Both the position numbers and the translations under genes were made by a program. Shown here piece by piece: positions 12,994-24,200 of a stretch of DNA of 64,000 bases (positions are counted from its first letter, which is position 1; every line of letters begins with the position of its first letter). Below the pieces are notes generated by a model that was given only the letters and a program-made list of their open reading frames with translations, was not told the DNA's origin and made no database searches. This DNA is from Toxoplasma gondii ME49 (Eukaryota > Apicomplexa > Conoidasida > Eucoccidiorida > Sarcocystidae). Where the stretch lies: the NCBI RefSeq assembly GCF_000006565.2, contig NC_031474.1:1240001-1304000 (forward strand). The letters run 5' to 3'.

Positions 12994-15900
12994 TTAGACA
13001 TCCTGGCGGGTGTCTGCGAAGCCATGGGTGAGAGACAGGTCAGCAGGGTTGTTTTCGGATGGGTGCCGGGCGTTGGTGTCTCTTCCGTCTGCGTTTGCCG
13101 CTTCTTCTGTCTGCATTTTTCGATCGGCGACAGCCTTCGCGGCGAACGTTGCGGCAGCCATGAGCAGAAGAACCGAGAAAATCAAGAAGAGCGTCCACCG
13201 CAGTCCCGCCTCCTCTGCGCGGCACGCAGCGCTCGCGCCGTCCTAGAAAGGGCGGGGAAAAAGAAGAAAAATCAGCAGAGCCGCGAGAGTGAGAACACTC
13301 GAGAAAAGATCTTGAAAGTGAGAAAGCGAAAGGAAAGACGAGAAAGCCGCCTCTGCGCAGCTGACTCAGACCGAGAGCACTGTGAGGAACTCGCCCCCGT
13401 AAACAGCGATGCAACAGCAGCGACTCGAACTCGTCGCACTACGAAGACAAACACAAACCCACAGTCCTGTCCAGCTTTTTTCCACCACCCTCATCGCCGC
13501 TTACGCAACGAGTGCGAACAGAAGGAAACACAGAGAGGAGAGACAAGGAGGCAGGAAAGGAGAAGTGACTGAGGAGAGCGGGGACGTCACAGGAGAGGAC
13601 AAGGCAAAAGGAAAAGGACCCTAACAGACAGAGAAAGCGAAGGAGGAGATACTCAAGTGAAGACACCCGGAGAGAAGCCATCATGGAGAGACCGTGGGAG
13701 GGACAGCGAAGCAAGACAGAGACAAGACGAAAGGCAAAGACGGATCGACAAAGAAAACCGCGAGATGGCAAAAGAGGAACTCCGAGAATAGGAAAAGCGA
13801 AAATACGCACAAAACACACCAGGAAAACGCATTTGAAGAGCCAGCTTCTTCACTCAACAACTTGCCTGCTTTGCGGCACCTTAAAATCACAAATGTATTC
13901 CAGAGTTCCCACAGATACGCGTCTTTCTGCCTCTTGTCGTTTGGACGCTTGTGCCTCTTCTGAACGTCCCCTCGCTGCGTTCTACGCGTTTCCCTCGTTT
14001 CCTCTGTTTCCTTTCTCTCGTTCTCTCTTTCTTCCTTCTTCTTTTGCCTGCGTCTCTTCGTTCATTGCTTTCTCTGCTTCTTCTTCTTTCTCTTCTTTCG
14101 TTTTTCTGTTACCTCTGGGGAGATCTGGGCGCAGTGGGGCGCCAGGCGATCCTTGACGTAGCCCACGACGACTGGAAAGGGGATGTCTCTGCGAAGAAGC
14201 GAGGGAGAGGGCAACAAGAAGGAGAAACCTGCATTTTGACGCATGCGGGGTCCTCAGCTCGCTCCGCACCGAGTTTGCGCTCTGGACGCGACTCCCCGGA
14301 GCCGCTTGAACGCCAGTGAACCGACGAGCGCGAGTTTTGCTGCGCAGATGGACCGACCGTGTGAAGGACGCGCATTTGGAAGAGAAGGACGCGACGAAGT
14401 TCCGAGCGAGAGAGTCCCAGATAGCAGCGCGAGAAGCAACGAACGAAGCACCAGCTGACGGCAACGAGCCTCAACTCACCCTAGGGTGTGCATCACCAAG
14501 ATGGACGCGGCAACCGCGAAGAAACGGTTTTCTTCTGGGACAGCGAGCATCTGCGCCAGACTGATTCCGACCTAGAAACCAACGGGAAGCGAACGAGACA
14601 GGCAAGTGGAGAGAAAGGCGCCGAGAACATCGAAAAACGCAGATTTACGCTCTGAGACGACGATCTCTTTCCATCGCTCTGCCGACACCGCTTCTCTTCT
14701 CGCACCTCCTCGCGGACTCGCCCCCGACATGTCAGAGACACTTGGACGAACGCAGAAAACTGGAGAGTCTCGCCCTCCGTTCCTCTCTGCCTCCACTTCC
14801 CCTGCCTTTCCACTCTGCACGAGCGTCTGAACGCCGCAAAGAAGATCCATCTTTTTCTTGCCTGAGTCGCGTAGAGACTCGCGAGGCCGCACAGCTGCAG
14901 AAGAAGGAAGAGCCAAGGACTGGTCTGAGGCAAAAGAGAAAAGACACGCAAGTGGAAGGAGCAGAAGTCGTCAGGCCCGCGTCCTTCTTCCGAAGGCCTC
15001 TCTTCCCCGTCCGTTCTCTTTTTTCGCTGACTCCACTTCCTTTTTTCTTCCCCGATCTTCCTCCCCTCTTTCGCTCTCGCAAACGACCTCCTGTTCGCCT
15101 CGCGCTCTCAGCCTTGCTGCGCGAGAAGGGCTCCGCTGCGTCCCCCCTTCGAGTCTCTCTTCCTCTCTTTTGACTTGCTGGAGAAGACCCTGCAAAGAGC
15201 GGCGCTCGTTCTTCCTTCTCGCGGAGTTCTTACAGCCACACTGCTTCCCGAGAGAAAGCAGAAGGCGACGGAGATGAAAACGAGATTCAACCAGCAGAGG
15301 CGACGAAGTTTCAGCACTCTGCACAACAGAGAGTCAACGCAGCGCAGAAACGGTGTAGCCTCTGGAGAAAACGCGGCCTTTCTGAGACAAGCAAGGAAAC
15401 GCTCAACTCAGCAAGGCACTCGGACACTGCGTCTTCCTAAAAAACGAACAAGCCGTGATGGCAGCGAAACAGCAGTCGCAGAGAGAGTCACCTTGAACGC
15501 AGATACCCCTGTGCCTCCCTAGAAAGACAGACGCGAACTGCGAGGGAGAACAGGACAGAACCGACTGCCCGAACGACTTCAACAAGCCGGCGCAACCAAG
15601 AAGTTTACGAGAACTACGTTGGCAGATGTTTACGCGAAGACGCGGAGAGACGCAGCAGATGCTTCTTTCTCTCAGGTCGACGCCGTTGACCGAAAAAATA
15701 AAAAACCGAGAGACCCCCCCCCCAGGACCTCTCCGAGCACACGGAGAGAGAGGCTGCCACCCCCCAAGAAGAATAGGACTTTCCCTGTCTCTCCCTCATT
15801 CTTTCTCCGCGCTCTCTTGTGCCTTCTCTCTGTCTCGCTTGGGTCTGCTCCTCTGCTTTCCTGTCCTGTTGTCGTCTGTTCGCGACTACGCTCTCCAGAT

Positions 15901-18900
15901 GTTCTGCCTCTCTTTTTTCTGTCTTCCTCTCTCCCTCCCTGCTCTCGCTCTCGTTGTCGCCCTGCTGCGACCTTCCTCTGTTCTCTCCCTCTCGACATGC
16001 CTTGCCTCCTCGGTTCTCCTCCTCACCTCGAGATCTCTGTTGCATGCGTGGATGACTGCTGGGGAGTCCGTTCCTCTCTCGCCGCGAGAAGCGAGAGACC
16101 CTCTTCTTCGTTTTCTCTTCCTCCCTCTTCTTCATTTTCGTCTTCCGATCCTGCGAGGAACCTGCCCGCGGGCGCCACCTTCGTTCTCGCCTTTCCGCTC
16201 TCTGGAAGAACAAATCCGCTGGTTCCTGCGCGTCTGCGGGCGCTTCCCAGCTCTGCTTGGCTTCTCGCCTCTTTCCATCTTCTGCGTCGACTTTCTCCCT
16301 CTTTCGACAAAGACAGAACAAGGCTCTGATGCCCTTTCTCAGTCTCTCCAGAAAACGCTTCACTCAACCCACGACTTCCCTCCTCTCCCTCTCTCTCTCT
16401 TTCTCCATCTTCTCTTTCCTCCTCTGCTTTTTCACTCGCTCCTGCTCTCTCTCCTTCCTCTTTTTCTTCCTCTCTTTCTTCCTCTCTTTCTTCTCTCTGT
16501 CTGTGTCTTCTCTCCTGCGTCGAGAGACTTTCAGCTGGGGTAGTCAGTGTGTCGACCAGCCATCCTCCAAGCGCGGAGCCTGAGGGGGAAGGGCAGAAGC
16601 GAAGGAGAACGAGGAGAAGAGAAGAGGAAGAAAAGATAAGATGCGAAACATTGCTTTCACCTTGTTTGGAGAAGGTGGAGGCAGAGACTTGCCTCGGGAA
16701 GAACATGCGCCTATCCGGACACAGATGTATCCGCAGTGAACTCGAAAATACACAAAGAAACATCGAACGATAATGACGAGAGCATGAACAAGACAAGAAG
16801 GAAGAAGACGGGGACAAAGAAGGACAGAGAGACTCGAGAGAAACGACGATAGAAAGGAGTCATTCACACGGAGAAGTATCGTTTTCGACGCTGCCCGAGC
16901 ACGTCCGCAAGGTTTTTCAGCAGGAAGAAATAAGTTGTTGTTTCGTTTTCTCAGTCGGATTCATTGCTCTGAAGAACGCGTCCTCGTTCGTATCTCTCGT
17001 CGTCTTCCCCTTCTGCTCTCTCTCTCTGCTCTCTCTCTGCTCTCTCTGCTCTCTCTCTGCTTCTCTGTCTTCTCCGTACCTCGCGTCTCTCTCTGAGACC
17101 CCACCCTCCGACCCCCCGCCTCAGAATACTTCGAGGAGAGCCACCGAGCCATTCGACAAGCAACTTGCAACGAACCTCATGTCTTCTGACGATTTAACAG
17201 CATGTCAACAATCCGCTTCTTTGCATGCAAACAAGCTCCGCGCCCTCGTTCCTGCCCCTACTCTCTCTCTGCCTCGTTCCCTGGGTGTACGTACACCCCA
17301 CCTGCATCACCTTTTACCAGGGGTAGCCGCGCGAGATTCGAGTCCTTCCTCACCTTTCCTCTCCCTCCCCTCTGTTCGCTTTCCCTCTCTTTTCTTTCCT
17401 TTCTTTCTTCTCTGCTCTCACCAGCTATGCCGGAAGAAGCCGCGAGGACGCCTGCGACGAGGCCTGCGTCGAGCTCCGAGCGAAAGACGCCCAAGCCGAG
17501 AAGAATGTTTGCGGAGAAAGTCGCCAGGCCTTGCACGACGGACGCGTAGCTCGCGGAGGCGACACAGAGAAACAGAAAGGCTGGAGACGCCAGCAGCGTC
17601 TGCGTCTCCTCCCACAAAGAAGGCTTCCTCTGCCCGGCAGGCGAAGACGAGGGTGGAGGAGGAGAGAGAGAAGTACAGGACGAAGATGCAGAAGAAGAGG
17701 GGGAGAAAGAAGAAGCAGAAGCAGAGAAGTTTCGAGGACGCTGAGGAGGCCAAGAAGGAAGGAACGGAGCCTCAAGGCTTCCCTCGCCATGCGTTTTGAT
17801 CCAGTGCTCTCCGTCAGCAGTGCCTCGTGACGAACAAGGAAGGAGAACGGAAAAAGAGGACCTTTCTTCTTCTGCTTTTCCTTCTTCTCCGTCTTCTGCT
17901 CTTCCCTCGTCTGGGTCTTCTTCTTCGTCGCTGCCAGGCGTGAGTTCGTTGACGAGACATCCACGCGTCTCGCTTCTCCCTGGGTCTTCGACCGCCTTTG
18001 GACTGCGTTCGAGAGAACAATGAATTGCGTAGGCCGCGCAGGCGAGGAGGAAACCTGCGAAGCCGAGAAACGCGTACGCAGGCGCCCAGCCGGATGGAAG
18101 CAGACGCGCGAGCGCTGCTCCACATGCAATGCCCGCAGAGACGCCCAGAGGAAGCATGCAAAGAAACACTCCCAGCACGAGACCCTGTGAACTCCCTCGC
18201 TCGGAAGAAGACGGAGGTGAAGAGGAACTCTGAGGATCAGACGATGAAATTCGACGAGGAAACGGAGACGACATGTGAGAAGAAGGAGAAGGAGAAGAAG
18301 GAGAAGAAGGAGGAGAAGTCTGCGAAGAATCCGATGTCCGTCTCGCTGGTCGAGGGGTCGGAGGGGAGGAGGGAGAGTGAGGGTGAGAGGAAGACTCGGT
18401 CACGAGTCTGTCTGCTGAGGAAAGACGACTGGCATGGCCCGAAAAGCCGCCGGGGTGTTCCGTGGAGCAGCGTCGAGTCCTTCTTCCCCGTGAGCAGCTG
18501 CCTTTTCCTTCGCCGGCTGTCCCCTGGCGCCTGCGCCTCGCTCCCTCCTCTTCCTCCTCGTCGTCGTACCTTCTCGATCCTGCGTCTCGCGCCTCCCGCT
18601 GGCCGGTCTCCGCGTACACAGCGAGGAAGGGGAAGGCGATGGCGACGAAGGCGGCCTCTCCGACGCCACTGAGCATGCGCCCTGCCAGCAGGAGGGGGAA
18701 GGAGGCCAGGGGGAAGGCGAGCGCGGCAAGCAGCAGCGCAGCTGTCCAGAGACTCAAGCCGAGCGCGAGGAGCAGAAACGGCGGCTGCCGGTGGACGCTG
18801 TGTCCGAAGCAGGGCGACCCCACAGAGAGGCCCGCGATGAAGGAAGCCTGGAGGACGCCGAGGAGCGTATCAGGACTCTCTGTGGAGGTCGTCGCGGAGA

Positions 18901-19055
18901 TGAAGGCGGTCATCTCGACAGTGGTGCCTGGCAGGACGCCGCGGTCCACGTACAGGAAGAAATTGCCCGCCAGCAGAAAGAGAACTACCGGGTCGCGCCA
19001 TACCGAACGCGAAGGGGAAGAGGCAGCAGAGCAAGAAGGAAAGGAAGAAGAAGAG

Positions 19056-19089
<34 letters not shown>

Positions 19090-19192
19090 GAGATAGCAGA
19101 GACGGCAGAGCAACCGGAGCAGAGCGAGAGGAGGAGGACGAACAAGACACCGGAGACGCCCCGTGATACGGAGACGGCTTCTGCGCATCCAT
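12994..19192 (-). CDS. MFS transporter, spinster-like, 12 TM helices (971 aa, 8 exons)
   Basis: Exons in transcript order: 19192-17422, 16579-16027, 15518-15492 (27 nt), 15318-15234, 14924-14862, 14571-14480, 14188-14113, 13242-12994. All phases match and total 972 codons. The NFFLYVDRG signature in TM1 (about residues 77-85), GHSVHR after TM2, GRMLSGVGEAAF in TM4, ALGGWLVD after TM8 and GDIPFPVVVGYVKDR in TM11 resemble spinster/sphingosine-phosphate-type major facilitators, so a lipid or organic-anion substrate is possible but unproven. A Ser run occupies about residues 36-50. A Ser/Pro/Arg insert of about 137 residues (198-334) separates TM4 and TM5, and an acidic/basic insert of about 180 residues follows TM8. 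Each later exon carries roughly one helix: TM9 in exon 4, TM10 in exon 5, TM11 in exons 6-7, TM12 in exon 8. The intron after exon 5 appears to use a GC donor (ACTCAG|GCAAG). The start ATG has G at -3. Confidence 0.88.
17283..17298. repeat. Perfect 16-nt palindrome GGGTGTACGTACACCC
   Basis: This self-complementary 16-mer lies in the first intron of the MFS gene. Related imperfect inverted repeats with GGTGTA/TACACC arms occur at 34684-34701 and 39270-39283, so it belongs to a recurring motif class in this genome. No function can be read from the sequence. Confidence 0.8.
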
Positions 19193-21287
19193 CTCGGCAG
19201 GGGGAGGGAGAGGGAGAAGAGTGGAGAGAAGGGAGGAAGGAAACGTCGCGGACTGACGCTCAGGGAGGGAACGGAAAGAGACATGTACGGCTTTGTCTGT
19301 CTCTCTGGAACATTTTGGAGTTTCTTCCGTTTATGGGAGAGGCAGAGGGGCAATTGAGAAAAAGGGAGGAGAAGTTGTCGCTGTTGAGAAAAACAACAGA
19401 GAGCTGGACCTCGAGAGCCCCTCTGCAGTGCCGCATCGGAGTGGATGCCCACAGAAACTTGGAGAGCCTTCTGTCTGCTCGACTCGCCGCTGCACAAACG
19501 ACCTGTCGCCGACGCAGACTGAGCTCGTTCTTGTGGCGCCTCTCTCGGTGGAGGCGCAAGTTGATTGTCTCTTGGAAACTTGGCTTGTCTCCGTTCAGTC
19601 CTTTGGAAAGCTCCTGGAGACCGGTGACGCTTTAAACTTCATATCCCAAAGGCAGGAAGTGCCTTCGGGCCTCGTGGATTCCAGAGTCTCGTCGCGTATA
19701 CGGCTAGTCCTTCAGTTTCCATGTTTTTCTCCACCAAGACGGCACCTTTGTCTCTGTGCGTCCGAGGTCGAGTGGACGAAGCGTCAAGAAAAATGGCTTT
19801 GCTTTTGTTAATCTGAAAAGCGACACCGTTTTTCGAGAGTTGGGAGAAAAGGTCTCTGTTCTGCTGCCTGCCGAGGAGCTGCGGGAGCTTTGCGAACCGC
19901 GCGAACGGCAAGGCGACGACGACGGAAACACACACGGACAGTGTCGCAGCGTGCAGTTAATGAGTTTAACGGGATTCTTCAAGACGTCTGCAAAACAGAG
20001 GAAAAGAATGGAACTCCGCACACCTGTGAGTCGACGGACAACGAGAAACGCGGGAGAATCCGGTCGCGGACCTCCCGGGGAATACTACCAAGGTTCGGGA
20101 GGGGTGAATTTGACAAGACTCGAGCGAAACTCCAGAGCCTCGTAGAGATTTTTGCAGGCCAACGCGCCAAGGTTCTCAACCAACCCAAAAAGCGAAAGTG
20201 CTTCCTTTCAAATGCTCTTTCTCCCGCTTTCTCTGCGGAAGAAAAATCGACGTTCAACTCGTTGAAGGCACCGTCGCACGCGGCTTCTAACTTCGATTGC
20301 ACGGCTGTCCGTGTCTCTCTCTCTCTGGCGCGCAGAACTCGCCAAGATTCTTCGAAACATGAGCAGAAAGTCCACAAAAACCTGTGAAGGAGGCAGAGCA
20401 AAAACGAACTGCAATTTTTAGCTCCCGCGAACAGCCCCTGCACCTGACTGCCGCTTTACCATCACAGAAAACAACCTTCCTGTCTTGAACGGCGCTTTCA
20501 CACCGTGTTGAGGAACGCTTCTCGCTCTCGCAAACATGCGGCGTACGTAGCATTGCGTACGTCTTTTTGCTTTGATAACTGTGACAGTAGACTGAGATTC
20601 AGCAGCGAAACACTGGTTTCGGGTGGACTTCATTTCAACGCTGCATCGTACGCTAGCAAAGACCTTCCAGGGACCCAGTGGCTGCACTGTTCGGGAGAAT
20701 CGGGAACGCTGCACACTTTACTTCTTCATGCATTTATCATTAGCGTTCGAAGACGCACTACGAGGCAACAGTAGAACGGAAAAAAAGTTGCCGGCGGGGC
20801 AGGACCGACCCGGTGAGACCTGAAGCTCGAGTCCCTGTGCGACTCTCCAAATGAGATTTTCGCAGTGTCAGACGCTACCTTGATATGAAAATCTGTACTG
20901 CGAGTTAGACTGTTCGGGATCAGATCCTCTGAATACGTCCCTGTGACAGGGGAGGAAAGAACCTGCACCGGAGACACTTGAGGCGGCCGCCGGGCATCAC
21001 CAAGTCGCGAGATGCGAAGCCATGGATCCGTTTTTCTTCGAAAGAATGGACGTCCGGAGAATCTGTCTCCCTTCTTCTCTTTAAAAGTTTTCGAGGCGCG
21101 AGTCAGGAATTCCGGCGCGCGACACCACAGTTCCCGGCGCATTCAACCAATGCAAGTCATAATCACGACTACACGGGATATACGCACTGAATAAATCACA
21201 GACATCCACAGAAAAAAAGTGACACAGACTGTTTCCGGCTTTCTCCCCTTTCCATTTCGCGTTTGCCAATCAGAGCTTCCCTGTTCC
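19193..21287. other. Intergenic: MFS promoter side and 3' flank of the PPR gene
   Basis: The MFS gene reads leftward from 19192 and the PPR gene ends at its right edge, so this 2.1 kb should hold the MFS promoter and 5' untranslated region and the PPR 3' untranslated region. I see only short, mutually overlapping open frames without splice-supported exons. Confidence 0.5.
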
Positions 21288-24200
21288 TTAACGCTCACGT
21301 ACCCCCTGCAGGGTCCTCAGCTCTCGCTCTCTCATTCTCCCTCTTGATCTCCTTATTTCCTCTTCTCTCACTCTTCTTCTCTCATTTTCTTTCCTCGCAC
21401 TCTCAGTCTTCCCCGTCCTTTCTCTCCCCCTCGACCGCCGTCCTACGCTCTCTCGCACCCGATACTCTTCCTCGTATGTTCCTTCTCTCTGGACCTCGCT
21501 CGCTCGTCGTTCCTCTTGCTTCACCTTTTCTTCGCTATCTCTGCTTCGGTCTCCTCGCTCCTCGCCTCCCTGGACTCTCTGCTCGTTCAGCTCTCTCGCC
21601 ATTTCACTGTTCCCTCGGTTCGCCCTCCCCTTCCATCCCCAAGTTTGCTCCTCAGACGGCGTCCTTCTGCGTGCGTCGACCGGCTCGAGGAGAAGAGAGT
21701 CTCGCAGACGCGGGTGGCGACGCAGAGAGACGCCCAGGCGCTCGAGGCCTGAGCAGCAGAGACCACAAGGAAAGCGGAGGACGAAAACTTCCTGAGGGAC
21801 TGAGGACGGTCTGTCTGCTCTCGCGACGTCACGCGACACACACAGATTCTTCTTGCGTTTGTGAAAACGAAGGCGATTTTCCTAAACAAAGAAGGCTGCA
21901 ACCACCGAAGCAAAGATGACGAGGATGTCTCATGAACTCCACGAAACGAAATCAAACCGAAGCACGAGAAACACAAAACTAGGGCGCCGCAAAACCGACA
22001 GAACTCGTGAGCAAGAGCCCCGATAAAAAGTGGAAATTCAGATCTCCATAATACCGGAAAGAACGCGACGCCCCCCCCCCCTGAATCACCTTCGACGCCG
22101 ATCACCCTGAGAGCTCTGGAAGTCATCGGAAAGTGCGAAACGTGTATCGAACACAGAACGGCAGTCCAGATTGGAGAGAGGCTCGACGTCTCTCCCCACC
22201 GAAGGAGAGACCGTCGTCACAGCTCTGAAACCGTCGCCGCAGTGCTCTCCTCCATACGCATGCACTTGGGTCCTCGTTTCGCGTCCAAACCAGAATGAGA
22301 GAGACAAGGAGAAGTTCTACTTTGTTTTCATCCCTTGGTTCCTTTCAACGGCTGCTTGCTGCGCGGGTGTGGAGTAGAGAAGTGAATCTGCAGAGTCGCT
22401 GTGCTGAGAAGCGAGAGTCGTTCTTCCTGTCTTCTTTTCGCTGCCGTCTGCCTCTCCCGCTCGACTCAGGACGGCAGAGCCTGCTTTCTTTCGAATGTTG
22501 CTTTTTTCCACTTACGAGAGAGCGACGAGGAACCTGGCGCGTCTCCCCGCCTTGGTTTTCGCCGGAAGAAGGATAAAACGGCGGCGGTGCGGCGGAGGTT
22601 GTCGAGGCGCGCAGCGGCCACAGACGAGGGATAGGCGCCCGGAGTGAAGAAGAGAAACGCTCGCTGAAGAAACCGACACAGGGACCCCAAGGACATCTAT
22701 GGAGAGCGCGACGAGCACAGACCGTCGGGAAGAACTGCCTCACGGGACGGCCATGCCCTACGAAAAAAAAAAATCAACTCTGTGTCTAGTGATGGCAGCG
22801 ACGCCGGAAGGCGAGGAAATGGAGAGGGCAGAGGGTCTCGCCACGGCCGGGAAGAGCGTCAAAAGAAGCGACGAAACCGCGCGGAGAACCATGGCGACTG
22901 ACGGACGAAAAGAAAAAGGCGGGTGCGCAGGAGAGCCTCAGCGAGCAGCCAGCGAAGAGCTCAAGAAGCAGAAGGAACAGCGAAAGGAGACAGAACGCGA
23001 GGAGAGAGTGACGAGGATCCTACAAAAGGACTGCAGGCTTGCATGGATGAAAGCGGAAAGAGAAGATAAGACAGAGACACCGTTCCACACACCTGGCCTC
23101 TCCGCAGCCTCGCAATTTCCTTCTCCAAAGTGTCTTCCATCTCCACCAGGGCTGCTTCGACAAGGCATGGCGGCACCTGACGCAGGTCGACTTGGATCCC
23201 GAAACTCGCGCCTTCTCCTTCCGGTTCTTCCGTTTCTTGTTCTGGCTGAGCTTCTTGTCGGAGGGACATCGACGCCGAGTCAGAAGTCCGCCACCTCACC
23301 ACGTTAGGCAGCAGCTTCCATAAATTATTCGCAGCGAACCAGGCCATCGCCTCTCGCTTCATCTGTTCTTCCTCCAAGTCTTCTCCTCTCTCGCCGGCTC
23401 TCTCTTCCCCATCTTCGGATTCCTCTCCTCTCTCTCCTTCCTTCTCTCCTTCCTTCTCTTGCCCTCGTCGTTCGCTCTCTCCTTCCTTTTCTGGTTGCAC
23501 AGCTCCGTGTCTCCTTGTCTCTGTCTCGTTTGACTCTTCTTTTGTGCTCTTCCGCCCTGCTCGTCGCGGTTCTCTCCAGGGTCCTGGCTGCGATCTGCTC
23601 GTCACGAAGTCTGCGTTGTCCGCGCCGAGCTCTGTCTTTTCCGAAGACTTCGCTTCTGCTCTCTTCTCGCCCACACGGCGTCTCCGCTGCTCCCAGTGGA
23701 ACTCAAGAAGCCTCACGACCTGTTGTGCGAGAGCGTACGAGGCTACGCGCTTCTTTTCGCCGCCTTCCACTCCACTGTGTCCTGCGTCGCTCTCAAGAAA
23801 AGCCTTGACAAGAGCCACAGTTGCCTCTTCCTCGTCTCCACTGTTGTCGCTTCTCCCCCCGTTGCTGGCTCCTCTGTCTGTCTCGCTGTCTCCTTTCTCG
23901 GCCTCCACCTCTGGGGCTCCTGCGTCGTTGGAAAGTCGCGAAGTCTCTCGAACTCCTTTCCACGCACCCCCCGAGACGAGACGATCGAGCGACGCTTCTT
24001 CTCCCGTCGTTTCGTCTGCTGGTGGGTCGCGACCATCCGGTCGAAGTTCCGGAGAAAACGGAGAATTCCTGCCTCCAAGCTGTCCGCTTCCCGCTGTAAA
24101 GAGAGAGCGAGATGGCAGCGGAGCTGCACGCCAGCCACTGTCGCCTGAAGGCGGGGCTTCGCAGGGGGAAGCGTCCCGTGCGTGCTCGGTCGAAAAAACT

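Noticed and set aside
15619..16543. Long plus-strand Ser/Leu-rich open frames (236 and 305 codons)
   Set aside because: They are antisense to the purine-rich coding strand of the MFS exon 2 insert and its intron; they contain no domains and simply mirror CT-rich sequence.
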